A DNA stretch of 64,000 bases from Anaerosporobacter mobilis DSM 15930 (GCF_900142955.1 NZ_FRCP01000015.1:120270-184269), one strand, 5' to 3'. Positions 17,146 through 25,606 are shown, counted from the stretch's first letter. Notes: generated from the letters alone by a model not told the origin. Program-made: numbers and translations.

Positions 17146-18075
17146 TTAATTTTCTTTCCCAATCTCAACAACACTCTTTACAAGACCTGCAATTCCTTGA
17201 ATTTCTGAAGGAATGATAATTTTAGTTGCTTTACCATCTGCAGCTTTTTCAAATGCTTCTAAACTCTTTAATTGAAGCACTGCATTACCAGGTTTTGCCT
17301 CATTCAAGAAACGAATACCATCTGCGTTAGCCTGCTGTACAGCAACAATTGCTTGAGCTTGACCTTCAGCTTCACGAATTGTTGCTTCTTTCTTAGCTTC
17401 TGCACGTAGAATTGCAGCTTCTTTCTCACCCTGTGCTTCAAGTATTGCAGATTCTTTCTTTCCTTCAGCAACAAGAACAGTGGATTTCTTCTCACCTTCA
17501 GCCCTAAGAATTGCCTCTCTACGTTCACGCTCTGCTTTCATCTGTTTCTCCATCGCGTCTTGAATAGCTGCTGGTGGAATTATGTTCTTAAGTTCCACTC
17601 GATTAACTTTGATACCCCAAGGATCGGTTGCTGTATCAAGTGATACACGCATCTTTGTATTAATAATCTCTCTTGATGTAAGTGTTTGATCAAGTTCTAG
17701 ATCACCAATAATATTTCTTAATGTTGTAGCTGTCAAATTCTCAATAGCCATAATTGGGTTTTCAACACCATATGCGAATAATTTAGGATCCGTTATCTGG
17801 AAAAATACAACGGTATCAATTCTCATTGTAACATTATCCTTCGTAATTACAGGTTGAGGTGCAAAATCAACAACTTGTTCCTTTAATACTATTTTCTTAG
17901 CTACACGATCAATAAACGGTACTTTAAAATGTACACCTACATTCCAAGTTCCCTGATATCCACCTAATCTTTCTAAAACATATGCATGCGCTTGTGGTAC
18001 GATTTTGACACAAGATGCAAGGATGATTAAAATAATAACTATAAATCCCATACCAATCAATTGCCAAGTATCCAT
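17146..18075 (-). CDS. SPFH/Band 7 (stomatin-like) membrane protein
   Basis: The 309-aa protein has an N-terminal membrane anchor (residues 5-27), a Band 7/SPFH domain (VPQAHAYVLERLGGY, then KEQVVDFAPQPVITKDNV) to about residue 190, and a long Ala/Glu/Lys-rich coiled coil (190-250) with repeated AEGEKKSA-like units. The family (QmcA, stomatin, paraslipin) forms membrane microdomain scaffolds. It sits 39 bp downstream of an NfeD-type gene, the classical partner pair in which NfeD and SPFH proteins interact. Both share the terminator at 17079-17127. Confidence 0.92.
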   Translation of the reverse strand: MDTWQLIGMGFIVIILIILASCVKIVPQAHAYVLERLGGYQGTWNVGVHFKVPFIDRVAKKIVLKEQVVDFAPQPVITKDNVTMRIDTVVFFQITDPKLFAYGVENPIMAIENLTATTLRNIIGDLELDQTLTSREIINTKMRVSLDTATDPWGIKVNRVELKNIIPPAAIQDAMEKQMKAERERREAILRAEGEKKSTVLVAEGKKESAILEAQGEKEAAILRAEAKKEATIREAEGQAQAIVAVQQANADGIRFLNEAKPGNAVLQLKSLEAFEKAADGKATKIIIPSEIQGIAGLVKSVVEIGKEN

Positions 18076-18114
18076 ATTTTCCTTCCTCCATTCATTAACA
18101 TTCTATTTTAATAG

Positions 18115-18540
18115 TTACCTTGTTACAATTAATTTAACACCCTTAATTGCAATAATCTTTACCAGTGTTCCTGGTTCAATAATATCATCATCTCGTTCTG
18201 CTCTTGCTGTCCATTCCTGTCCTCCCACATTTGCAGAACCAGCTTGATTGAAATTATCAATTGTTGATGTAACCTTTGCAGTCTGTCCAATGATGCTCTC
18301 ATAATTGGTTCTTGCTCTATGATTATTAAAATATCGCAAAGCGAGCGGTCTCGTAAAGCACAAAAGAATCACCGAAACTACAACAAAGAGTATAAATTGT
18401 ATTAAGTAGCTGGCCCCTAATATGGATGCAAGGAATGCTATTAACGCTCCACCTGCAAACCAGATTGTTGTTAATCCCAATGTAGTGATTTCAATAATTA
18501 ATAATACCGCTACTGCTATCAACCAGTAAAAAGATTCCAT
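18115..18540 (-). CDS. NfeD-like membrane protein
   Basis: This is a short NfeD-family protein of 141 aa. Two to three hydrophobic segments occupy residues 5-75, and a C-terminal OB-fold domain (IGQTAKVTSTIDNFNQAGSANVGGQEWTARA) follows, ending in VKIIAIKGVKLIV. Short NfeD proteins lack the ClpP-like protease domain of the long form. They partner with SPFH proteins, and the SPFH gene follows here immediately. The start ATG at 18540 follows a GGGGATAAGAT-type ribosome site. Confidence 0.9.
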   Translation of the reverse strand: MESFYWLIAVAVLLIIEITTLGLTTIWFAGGALIAFLASILGASYLIQFILFVVVSVILLCFTRPLALRYFNNHRARTNYESIIGQTAKVTSTIDNFNQAGSANVGGQEWTARAERDDDIIEPGTLVKIIAIKGVKLIVTR

Positions 18541-18649
18541 ATCTTATCCCCTTTCTACATTCTTTATGCGGAAATTGATTCCTTCCTCCTCCACACGTTA
18601 TATCTATTTTACTTTATACTTCCACTAATTACAATACATCCTTAGTAGC

Positions 18650-18684
18650 AAAAATACGAAAAACAGGCTGTTTTCCGCATTTTT
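18650..18684 (-). terminator. Terminator after the rRNA methyltransferase gene
   Basis: A palindrome with arms 18650-18666 and 18668-18684 (about 15 of 17 pairs) lies 25 nt after the stop codon at 18709. It ends in TTTTT on both strands, which suits a terminator for the ktrB-ktrA-methyltransferase transcript. Confidence 0.75.
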
Positions 18685-18708
18685 AATATGGATATATTTT
18701 ATTTTTAA

Positions 18709-19503
18709 TCAATTTCTAATTTTGTTTCGCTTTTGACGATAAACTTCATACATAAGTATAGAAGCCGCTACACCTGCATTCAGGGATTCTACTTTTCCTT
18801 CCATCGGAATCTTAATCAAACGTGTTGCCACCTTACTTGCTTCCTCAGAGATTCCATTTGCTTCATTGCCAATGATAATTCCAGTTTTATTCGTATATTC
18901 TTCTTCATCATAATAGTTCTTAGCCGCAAGATGAGATGCATAGATTGTAATTCCTTGTTGTTTCATCTCTTCTAATGCCCCCACAAAATCTTCAACATAG
19001 ACAAATGGCATTCGATATAATGCCCCCATTGTAGAACGAACTACTTTTGGATTAAAGATATCCACGGATTCCTTGCTAATAATAACTCCAGTTATACCAG
19101 CACCTTCTGCGGTACGTATTATTGTGCCCATGTTGCCTGGATCACGAACATCTTCAAGTAATAATAAGTTTGCTTCGTCATGTGTAATTAATTCCTGGTA
19201 GTTATATGTTGGTTGCTTCACAATCGCTAGTATTCCCTGTGGTGTAGTAGTATCTGCTGCATCACATAATACCTTATCCGCTACAATTTCATAAGCAAAT
19301 GAATCAAAATATGCAGGATTTTCTTGCAATCTGTCTCGATAAAAACTTTCTGTTACGTAGGCCTTAACCAAATTACTAGAATCCGTCTCTTCAAACATCT
19401 TAATACCTTCAATCACGAATTCCATCTGACTGTTCCTAGTCTTTGCTTTCTTCAAAAGTGCAATCAGATTCTTAATCTGACTATTACTTGAGCTGGTAAT
19501 CAT
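18709..19503 (-). CDS. SpoU/TrmH-family RNA 2'-O-methyltransferase
   Basis: The 264-aa protein has an N-terminal substrate-binding domain (ITSSSNSQIKNL onward) and a C-terminal SPOUT methyltransferase domain. The three SpoU motifs are visible: RDPGNMGTIIRTAEGAG, IIIGNEANGIS and the terminal ESLNAGVAASILMYE, which form the AdoMet-binding knot. It is most like the rRNA 2'-O-ribose methyltransferases annotated as RlmB/TsnR-like or YsgA. The gene follows ktrA on the same strand, but the two are split by the palindromic element at 19517-19720. Its own ribosome site GTAAGGAGAAA is one copy of that element's target duplication. Confidence 0.9.
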   Translation of the reverse strand: MITSSSNSQIKNLIALLKKAKTRNSQMEFVIEGIKMFEETDSSNLVKAYVTESFYRDRLQENPAYFDSFAYEIVADKVLCDAADTTTPQGILAIVKQPTYNYQELITHDEANLLLLEDVRDPGNMGTIIRTAEGAGITGVIISKESVDIFNPKVVRSTMGALYRMPFVYVEDFVGALEEMKQQGITIYASHLAAKNYYDEEEYTNKTGIIIGNEANGISEEASKVATRLIKIPMEGKVESLNAGVAASILMYEVYRQKRNKIRN

Positions 19504-19505
19504 AC

Positions 19506-19731
19506 TTTCTCCTTACAAGACAATAACGAAACTCTTCATAGTGTATAAAGATATACCAATGTGTTTTATGTCTGTCGTTACTATTTGCTGAATTGTGTGG
19601 GCTTATACATACTATGTTCTTTATTGTATGTGTAAGCCACTCAATTTTAAGTAAATTGTAGTAGACAGCCTTAAAACACAGGTATGCTTTATACACGGAG
19701 AAGAGTTTCGTAATTGTCTATTTCTCCTTAC
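19506..19731. mobile_element. MITE-like palindromic element with 11-bp target-site duplication
   Basis: The element proper is 19517-19720 (204 bp). Its ends are 21-bp inverted repeats with 19 of 21 matches (left 19517-19537, right complement 19700-19720). Further inner arms make almost the whole element one long imperfect palindrome. It is flanked by identical 11-bp direct repeats TTTCTCCTTAC at 19506-19516 and 19721-19731. The left copy is the ribosome site of the methyltransferase gene and the right copy abuts the ktrA stop codon. There is no transposase inside; a 70-codon frame within it has no meaning. This is the signature of a non-autonomous transposition event. Confidence 0.85.
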
Positions 19732-20393
19732 TATTTGCTGTGCATACTTGCAAGTTTATTCAATGTTTCATTCTTACCGATCATAACAAGAATATCATTC
19801 TTAGAAACTGGCGAATCTGCATCAGTATTAATATCTAATACACCATTTTTCTTAATACCAATTACATTAACTTTATATTTGGCACGTAGGTTTAATTCTC
19901 TTAGACTATGTCCATTCCACTCTGTTAATGCCTCAATCTCCATCATACTGAATGTAGATGAAAGTTCCACTGCATCAAAGAAATTACCTAATAATAATTT
20001 GTTTGCAATTCGTATTCCCGTTTCCTTTTCTGGGAATACAACCATATCTGCTCCAACCTTCTTCAAAATCTTAGCATGTAAGTCATTTTGTGCTTTTGCT
20101 AAAACATACGGAATTCCAAGTTCCTTCGCTAAAATGGTAACCATAACACTTGCTTCTAGATTTTCACCGATTGCTACAATAGCACCATCAAAATTACTAA
20201 TTCCTAAAGTCTCCATCGTATCAACATCTGTAACATTGGCTTTTACCGCGTATGTTACAATGTCAGCCATCTCTTGAATTTTATCTTCATTGTCATCGAC
20301 TACTAATACCTCACAACCACTATCTGCTAATGTAGTTGCAACACTCTTTCCAAATCTACCTAATCCAAATACAACAAATTCTTTATTCGTCAT
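19731..20393 (-). CDS. ktrA: Potassium uptake regulatory subunit KtrA (TrkA-N/RCK)
   Basis: The 220-aa cytoplasmic RCK protein forms the gating ring of the KtrAB potassium channel-transporter. The N-terminal Rossmann domain has GLGRFG at residues 10-15 and the conserved VVDDNEDK acidic end of beta-2. A TrkA-C domain (about 135-220, LRELNLRAKYKVNVIGIKK) follows; in Firmicutes this domain binds c-di-AMP and inactivates the channel. It follows ktrB on the same strand (102 bp). The ATG at 20393 was chosen because the protein then matches the family length and follows GGTGGATAGA. The diadenylate cyclase gene at 14578-15456 is in the same region. Confidence 0.93.
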   Translation of the reverse strand: MTNKEFVVFGLGRFGKSVATTLADSGCEVLVVDDNEDKIQEMADIVTYAVKANVTDVDTMETLGISNFDGAIVAIGENLEASVMVTILAKELGIPYVLAKAQNDLHAKILKKVGADMVVFPEKETGIRIANKLLLGNFFDAVELSSTFSMMEIEALTEWNGHSLRELNLRAKYKVNVIGIKKNGVLDINTDADSPVSKNDILVMIGKNETLNKLASMHSK

Positions 20394-20426
20394 TCTATCC
20401 ACCATGCCCTTCTGACACATTTATCT

Positions 20427-20450
20427 AAATCACGCGGATATCCGCGATTT
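20427..20450. repeat. Short GC-rich palindrome between ktrB and ktrA
   Basis: AAATCACGCGGATATCCGCGATTT forms a stem of about 10 bp. It may modulate the relative expression of ktrA and ktrB within the transcript, or act as a partial terminator. Confidence 0.5.
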
Positions 20451-20495
20451 GCTACACTACTTGTCTAATTGACAACCTATTTTTAAGTTTATCTA

Positions 20496-21875
20496 CTAAC
20501 CTACTGATATATTCTCCCCTGGTAAATGTCTTGAATTCTCTTTTACACCTCTTGAATTGAAAGCTAACGCCATCGACATAGGTCCAATACGTCCAAGATA
20601 CATTGTTACTATAACTATAAATTTACCTAGCGTACTGAGTGATGGAGTTAAGTTTCTTGATAAACCTACAGTTGCTAATGCAGACGTTGTTTCAAACAGA
20701 ATATCAAGGAAATCACCTCCCTCAACAACTGAAAGAAATATGGTTGAAACAAATAATACAGATGCACTTACTAAAATAACAGCAAGCGCTTTCTTAATAT
20801 AGAAATCTGCAATCTTTCTTCTACAAAGTTCAACATCTTGCTTACCTCTAATTATAGAGAAAGCTGCCAAGAAGATCATAGCAAACGTTACTGTCTTAAT
20901 ACCACCTGCTGTACCTGATGGCGACCCACCAATGAACATCAGAATAATTGAAATAAATGCTGAGTCACTTGATAAATTCTCCTGTGGAACCGTTAAGAAA
21001 CCTGCCGTTCTTGTAGTAACAGATTGAAACATAGATGCCATAATTTTTTGTCCAAAACTCAGATTTCCTATTGTACCTTTATTATGATACTCCATAACGA
21101 AAATCGCAACCGTACCAAAAACGATTAATATAACTGTTGTACCAACTGCAATCTTTGTATGTAGTCTAAGACTACGTGCAAAAGATTTGAGATTGAATTT
21201 ATCTTTAAAAGATTTTCTTAATTTGGTTAAAACATCCCACCAAACGGGGAATCCAATACCACCTAGAATTATAAGAGCCATTGTCGTAAAATTAATCAAT
21301 GGATTAGACACGTATTCTGCCAAACTATTATCTCCTAGAATATCCATACCGGCATTACAGAATGCTGATATAGCGTTAAATATTGCTCTTCCTATTCCAG
21401 ATATGAATCCATACTTAGGAATGAATTCAATACTATATAATAAAGCCCCAATACCCTCTACCACAAACGTACCTTTCATAATTTTAATGGTAAGGCGTAC
21501 TAGGCCTCTTAATGTATCTAGGTTATAAGCTTCTTGAATTAACAATCTCTCTCGCAATGTAATACGTTTTCTCATCATCAATAATATTGTTGTTGTAAAT
21601 GTTACAACACCAAGTCCACCAAATTGAATCAGAATAAGTATTACCACATGACCAAATGTTGTCCAATGTGATAGTGTATTAACAGTAACCAATCCAGTAA
21701 CACAAATTGATGTTGTTGCCGTGAACATTGCATCGATTAAGGTCGTAGTCTCTCCTGGTTTGGTCGCAAACGGTAGCATTAAAAGTGCAGTTCCAATTAG
21801 TATTGCTGCCAAGAAACCAAATACGATCATTTGGGTCGTCGAGAACTTAATCTTCATTAATTTTTCTTTCATCAT
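20496..21875 (-). CDS. ktrB: Potassium transporter membrane subunit KtrB (TrkH family)
   Basis: The 459-aa membrane protein has four membrane-pore-membrane repeats characteristic of the Trk/Ktr/HKT superfamily. The filter-like glycines appear in ATTSICVTGLVTV, SAFCNAGMDIL, TRTAGF and ATVGLSRNLTP. It forms the ion pathway for Na+-dependent K+ uptake together with KtrA. The start was placed at the ATG ATG pair at 21875-21870 following TTGGAGGAA; an upstream TTG in frame is part of that ribosome site. It is transcribed from the promoter at 21925-21953 with a short hairpin leader. Confidence 0.95.
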   Translation of the reverse strand: MMKEKLMKIKFSTTQMIVFGFLAAILIGTALLMLPFATKPGETTTLIDAMFTATTSICVTGLVTVNTLSHWTTFGHVVILILIQFGGLGVVTFTTTILLMMRKRITLRERLLIQEAYNLDTLRGLVRLTIKIMKGTFVVEGIGALLYSIEFIPKYGFISGIGRAIFNAISAFCNAGMDILGDNSLAEYVSNPLINFTTMALIILGGIGFPVWWDVLTKLRKSFKDKFNLKSFARSLRLHTKIAVGTTVILIVFGTVAIFVMEYHNKGTIGNLSFGQKIMASMFQSVTTRTAGFLTVPQENLSSDSAFISIILMFIGGSPSGTAGGIKTVTFAMIFLAAFSIIRGKQDVELCRRKIADFYIKKALAVILVSASVLFVSTIFLSVVEGGDFLDILFETTSALATVGLSRNLTPSLSTLGKFIVIVTMYLGRIGPMSMALAFNSRGVKENSRHLPGENISVG

Positions 21876-21924
21876 TTCCTCCAACCATCAAGGGCATAAG
21901 TAAGTTTTTTGCCCTTAGTAAGAC

Positions 21925-21953
21925 ATTCTACCACTACTGTATTATTTTCTCAA
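21925..21953 (-). promoter_or_regulatory. Sigma-A-type promoter of ktrBA
   Basis: On the minus strand, TTGAGA (21953-21948), a 17-nt spacer and TAGAAT (21930-21925). The expected leader of about 40 nt contains a hairpin with GGGCA/TGCCC arms (about 21890-21912) just before the ribosome site. I see no ydaO-type c-di-AMP riboswitch consensus in the leader. Confidence 0.75.
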
Positions 21954-21979
21954 GTGAGTGCACAGCCATAGTGGAGCAA

Positions 21980-22064
21980 TTTTATGTAATAGAACCCGTT
22001 TTCCTATTGCATAAAACTGCAAACTATCAATATAGTTATCTATACTAATGGTTTGCAGTTTTAT
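21980..22064 (-). terminator. Two mutually exclusive hairpins downstream of the NIF3-insert-like gene
   Basis: Hairpin A pairs 22011-22024 with 22051-22064 (ATAAAACTGCAAAC arms). Hairpin B pairs 21980-21992 with 22004-22016 (TTTTATGTAATAG arms, about 12 of 13). They share 22011-22016 and so cannot form together. The region lies 57 nt after the stop at 22121 and upstream of the ktrB promoter. The simplest reading is a terminator with an alternative fold; a switch is possible. Confidence 0.5.
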
Positions 22065-22120
22065 CAATTATTATAACTCTCTTATCATGAGAATGCAATA
22101 AGCTTAGTGTTTAGATTTCG

Positions 22121-22450
22121 CTATAATCCTGTTTCATATAACGGTATTACATTAATTACTGGTTCTTCATATGGATGAACCTTCTTAACTGCCGATTTCG
22201 TTTCTTGCAATCTATTTGCTTTACAGCATACTTCAACTTTCAATTCAGGTTCTGCGCTTATCTCACCCACAGATCCAATATACGGTGTTGTTCCATCTAG
22301 AGGACGCCAACAACCAATTACTTTACTATAGGATAAACAACAATCATAATTCCCAATATGACCAGCATCCACTTCCATTAATGCTTTTTGTAATATTTCT
22401 AGATGCGTTTCTGGTATGAAGATTTCTAATTTAAAATGTTCAAACTGCAT
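22121..22450 (-). CDS. Stand-alone NIF3/YqfO insertion-domain (CutA/PII-like) protein
   Basis: The 109-aa protein resembles the PII/CutA-like ferredoxin-fold domain that is inserted in Gram-positive NIF3/YqfO (DUF34) proteins: FKLEIFIPETHLEILQKAL, HIGNYDCCLSYS, WRPLDGTTPYIGSVGE and the terminal HPYEEPVINVIPL. Here it is encoded without the NIF3 metal-binding halves. Such single-domain proteins are known in many bacteria, but their ligand is not established. The start ATG at 22450 follows AATAAGGAGTAACG. It lies 61 bp downstream of the PatB-like aminotransferase gene. Confidence 0.8.
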   Translation of the reverse strand: MQFEHFKLEIFIPETHLEILQKALMEVDAGHIGNYDCCLSYSKVIGCWRPLDGTTPYIGSVGEISAEPELKVEVCCKANRLQETKSAVKKVHPYEEPVINVIPLYETGL

Positions 22451-22511
22451 ATCGTTACTCCTTATTCTTTTTTTTCTTCCTATTACGTTTGCAAAGTTCC
22501 TTAAGTTATTG

Positions 22512-23684
22512 TTATCGTAACGATTCCTCAAGTTGCTTCATTGCTAGTTTTACCATTTCTCGAGGGCAAGCTAGATTCAGACGGATAAAATTGTCCACAC
22601 CATATTTGCGCCCATCATCAGGCACAAGGCCTTTACTTGCCAGTAATTCGAGAATATGGACAAAATCTGCTCCATAACTCTTAAGATTTAACCATAAAAG
22701 ATACGTACCCTGAGGTTTTATTACCTTAATCTCTGGTAATTTCTCTCTGATATAGGTGTAAGCATAGTCAACATTCTCTTCAACGTAATGGCAAAGATTA
22801 TCTACCCAATCAGCTCCCTCTTGATATCCTGCAACAAGTGCTTCAAGTGATAGGGCATTCAATAGATTATAATGACTTTGTTCACTTATTTTTCTATATG
22901 CTTCCATTAATGAATTATTATAGATTATAGAATATGCAACTTGTAATCCACCTAGGTTGAAAGTCTTAGTCGGTGCATAGCAGGCAATCGTATGTTGCTT
23001 CATATACGCATTTACACTTTGTAATGGTATATGTGAATGACCACGGAACGTAAAATCAGCCCATATCTCGTCCGAAATTATATTGATTTGATGCTCTTCA
23101 CAAAACATTGCCAGGGATTCAAGTTCTTCCCTTGTCCATACACGTCCAGTCGGGTTATGAGGAGAACACAGAATTAGGCATCGTATATTGTTATCTACAA
23201 CCTTTTCCTTCATATCCTCAAAGTCCATTATAAAGGTACTATCTCCATCTTGTTTTAATTCGCTAAGGACTATATTTCTATTGGTTGCTTGTAAAGCACG
23301 TATGAAACCACCATAAGCCGGCGCATGAATCAAAACGCTCTCTTTCTCCTGTGTAAACGTATATATAGCGGTAGTCACTCCTCCAAGCACAGAGTTCTGA
23401 TATGAAACTACGTCCTCTGTTACTCCTACAATCTGATATCTTGTTCTATGCCAATGTGCAATTGCATCAAAGAAGCGTTTTGAATTACTAATATATCCGA
23501 AGATCGGATGTTGCAACCGTTGCATCATTGCGTTAATAATACACGTAGGTGTTGCGAATTCCATATCTGCGATCCACATCGCATTCAATTGCCCCTGACT
23601 CACCTCTCTTGGTAGATCATCCCATTTTATACTTTCTGTACCTATTCTGTTATAAATTATATCAAAATCATTTTGCTTATTCAC
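22512..23684 (-). CDS. PatB/MalY-type PLP aminotransferase, probable cystathionine beta-lyase
   Basis: The 390-aa fold-type I PLP enzyme belongs to the MalY/PatB family. The PLP lysine is K240 in YAPTKTFNLGGLQ. The conserved SPHNPTGRVW (174-183) and SDEIWADF (204-211) motifs contribute PLP contacts. Members are C-S beta-lyases acting on cystathionine or cysteine; some, like MalY, also act as regulators. No sulfur-metabolism genes are adjacent: a MATE transporter gene precedes it and the NIF3-insert-like gene follows. The N-terminus FDIIYNRIGTESIKWD is typical for the family, supporting the start. Confidence 0.88.
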   Translation of the reverse strand: MNKQNDFDIIYNRIGTESIKWDDLPREVSQGQLNAMWIADMEFATPTCIINAMMQRLQHPIFGYISNSKRFFDAIAHWHRTRYQIVGVTEDVVSYQNSVLGGVTTAIYTFTQEKESVLIHAPAYGGFIRALQATNRNIVLSELKQDGDSTFIMDFEDMKEKVVDNNIRCLILCSPHNPTGRVWTREELESLAMFCEEHQINIISDEIWADFTFRGHSHIPLQSVNAYMKQHTIACYAPTKTFNLGGLQVAYSIIYNNSLMEAYRKISEQSHYNLLNALSLEALVAGYQEGADWVDNLCHYVEENVDYAYTYIREKLPEIKVIKPQGTYLLWLNLKSYGADFVHILELLASKGLVPDDGRKYGVDNFIRLNLACPREMVKLAMKQLEESLR

Positions 23685-23715
23685 CTTTCATACTCCTCCA
23701 ATTAGACAATTGAGA

Positions 23716-25041
23716 TTAATACTGATATATCTTTTTGTACCTTATCATATATCCCAAAGAAACAAATAATGCAACTAATTCTGCTAAAGGAATTGATAGC
23801 CAAATACCATCTACGTTTAATAACTTTGGTAAAAACATAATTGCTAGTATAATAAATACGAAAGTTCTAAGGAATGATAGTAAAGCAGATATTAAACCAT
23901 TAGAAAACGATGTAAACAATCCAGAAGCAAAAATATTGAATCCCATGAATAAAAAGCTGATACCAAACAAATCCATACCATGAATAGCCAGATTATAAAC
24001 CGTACTATTTGGCTCAGAGAACAATCCTACCACTGGCTTTGCTAATAGCAAGGAGAATGCGTATGCCAATATAGAGCAAATAGTTATGAATATAATACTT
24101 AGTTTAAATAATTTTTTAAGTCTTTTTTCGTCCTGTGCACCATAATTGTAACTGAATAGAGGTGCTATACCTGATGTATATCCAAGGAAAACTGCTGTAA
24201 ATAAGAACTGCGCATATAACACGATGGTTAATGCCGCCACGCCATCTTCCCCTACATATCTCATCATCAATTTATTAAAAAGAAATGTTGTAACTGCAAC
24301 AGCTAAGTTGGATACCATCTCCGATGAGCCGTTCGTACAAGTTCTTATAAGTACCTTGCCATCAAACTTTGGCTTTGTAAAACATAATATACGATCTTCC
24401 TTCTTCGCAAACCAAATCAACCCAATCACAGCTGGAATCATAAATCCAATTCCAGTAGCAACTGCTGCTCCCTTAATTCCCAGTTCCATAGGCCCCATAA
24501 ATAGATAATCAAGAAAAATATTTGCTGCACCACCAATAACCGTTACTATTAAGCCTAAGTTTGGTCTTCCAGCGGTAACAAAAAAGAACTGGAAAAGCAC
24601 TTGAAGAATTGCGAACGGTATAAATATGCTAATATATAAAATATAATCATAGCAGTATTCATAAATAGCATCATTAGCACCTAATAATAAAGAAATTTCT
24701 TTGGTAAAGAACAAACCTATAAAAGCGATAACAATACCTAATACAACACCGCACGTTACAATGAAGGTATAACTCTGCTTCGCTTTTAACTGTTTTCCTT
24801 CCCCCATCTGTTTTGCAACTACCGCACTTCCACCACTTGCAAGCATTATGCCAATAGCAAATACTAAACTTATCAGTGGATAAGAGATATTAACTGCTGA
24901 CAATGCTGTTGTCCCTACAAAGTTTGATACAAATCCCCCATCTACCATGGTATAGAAGGAATTGAAAACCATCATAATTACACTAGGTAACGTGAATTTT
25001 AATAGGAAACCTGGTGTTATCTTTTTCTCAAATGTATTCAT
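23716..25041 (-). CDS. MATE-family multidrug/Na+ antiporter
   Basis: The 441-aa protein has 12 predicted membrane helices in two MatE halves (about 15-200 and 235-430). It belongs to the clostridial DinF/NorM-like branch with PSVIMMVFNSFYTMVDGGFV near the N-terminus. Such pumps export cationic drugs or toxic metabolites using Na+ or H+ gradients. It is 16 bp downstream of a MarR-family regulator gene on the same strand, a frequent regulator-pump pair, so the regulator probably controls this transporter. Substrate unknown. Confidence 0.9.
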   Translation of the reverse strand: MNTFEKKITPGFLLKFTLPSVIMMVFNSFYTMVDGGFVSNFVGTTALSAVNISYPLISLVFAIGIMLASGGSAVVAKQMGEGKQLKAKQSYTFIVTCGVVLGIVIAFIGLFFTKEISLLLGANDAIYEYCYDYILYISIFIPFAILQVLFQFFFVTAGRPNLGLIVTVIGGAANIFLDYLFMGPMELGIKGAAVATGIGFMIPAVIGLIWFAKKEDRILCFTKPKFDGKVLIRTCTNGSSEMVSNLAVAVTTFLFNKLMMRYVGEDGVAALTIVLYAQFLFTAVFLGYTSGIAPLFSYNYGAQDEKRLKKLFKLSIIFITICSILAYAFSLLLAKPVVGLFSEPNSTVYNLAIHGMDLFGISFLFMGFNIFASGLFTSFSNGLISALLSFLRTFVFIILAIMFLPKLLNVDGIWLSIPLAELVALFVSLGYMIRYKKIYQY

Positions 25042-25057
25042 TTCTATGACCTCACTC

Positions 25058-25513
25058 TTATTTGTCTATCCTTGCTTGCTTAACTCTAATTTGCTCTTCC
25101 TGAAAGTGTCTGTTAATGGTTCCAAGCATATCACATAGATTCTCTACATCTTCCTTTGAATATTTAACTTGAATCTCATCTAATGCTGCATAAAGTACAC
25201 GGTCATATGCTTTATACTCCTCTAAAAGTTTCTCATTTACATATAGATAATATACTCGTTTGTCTTGTTGACTTTGCTTCTTTACAACAAGACCAAGCTT
25301 TTCTAATTCCTTAATCTTCAAGGTTACTGCAGATTTAGCAACGTGTAACACCTCTGCAATATAACTCACTGTACATTTTTCTTTATACGCTATTATGTCC
25401 AGATACAAAAGACTATTATATGTCACATGCTGATAATGATTGTAATTAGCTAGCTGTAATTCATTAATGACCATATCTAGATAGAATTGATTTACCATCT
25501 TCTTTAAATCCAT
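25058..25513 (-). CDS. MarR-family transcriptional regulator
   Basis: The 151-aa winged-helix protein has the MarR fold: an N-terminal dimerisation helix, then the DNA-binding segment CTVSYIAEVLHVAKSAVTLKIKELEKLGLVVKKQ with the wing QSQQDKRVYYLYVNEK. The start at 25513 was chosen because GGAG lies six bases upstream; two further in-frame starts exist upstream. It precedes the MATE pump gene by 16 bp and probably represses the pair. AT-rich inverted TAGT/ACTA motifs around 25555-25600 are candidate operators. Confidence 0.88.
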   Translation of the reverse strand: MDLKKMVNQFYLDMVINELQLANYNHYQHVTYNSLLYLDIIAYKEKCTVSYIAEVLHVAKSAVTLKIKELEKLGLVVKKQSQQDKRVYYLYVNEKLLEEYKAYDRVLYAALDEIQVKYSKEDVENLCDMLGTINRHFQEEQIRVKQARIDK

Positions 25514-25606
25514 ACTTTTCTCCATTCTAACATGCATACTTCTTAGTAGTTATTAAATTAGTTTAGCAAATATAACTATTATTACTTAACCAATCTACTA
25601 AAAAGA

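Noticed and set aside
19484..19696. A 70-codon minus-strand ORF spanning the methyltransferase start
   Set aside because: It lies inside the palindromic element, has no ribosome site and no protein-like composition; it is a by-product of the inverted repeats.
21876..22120. A ydaO (c-di-AMP) riboswitch upstream of ktrB
   Set aside because: The expected conserved blocks are absent, and the promoter leaves a leader of only about 40 nt, too short for this riboswitch.
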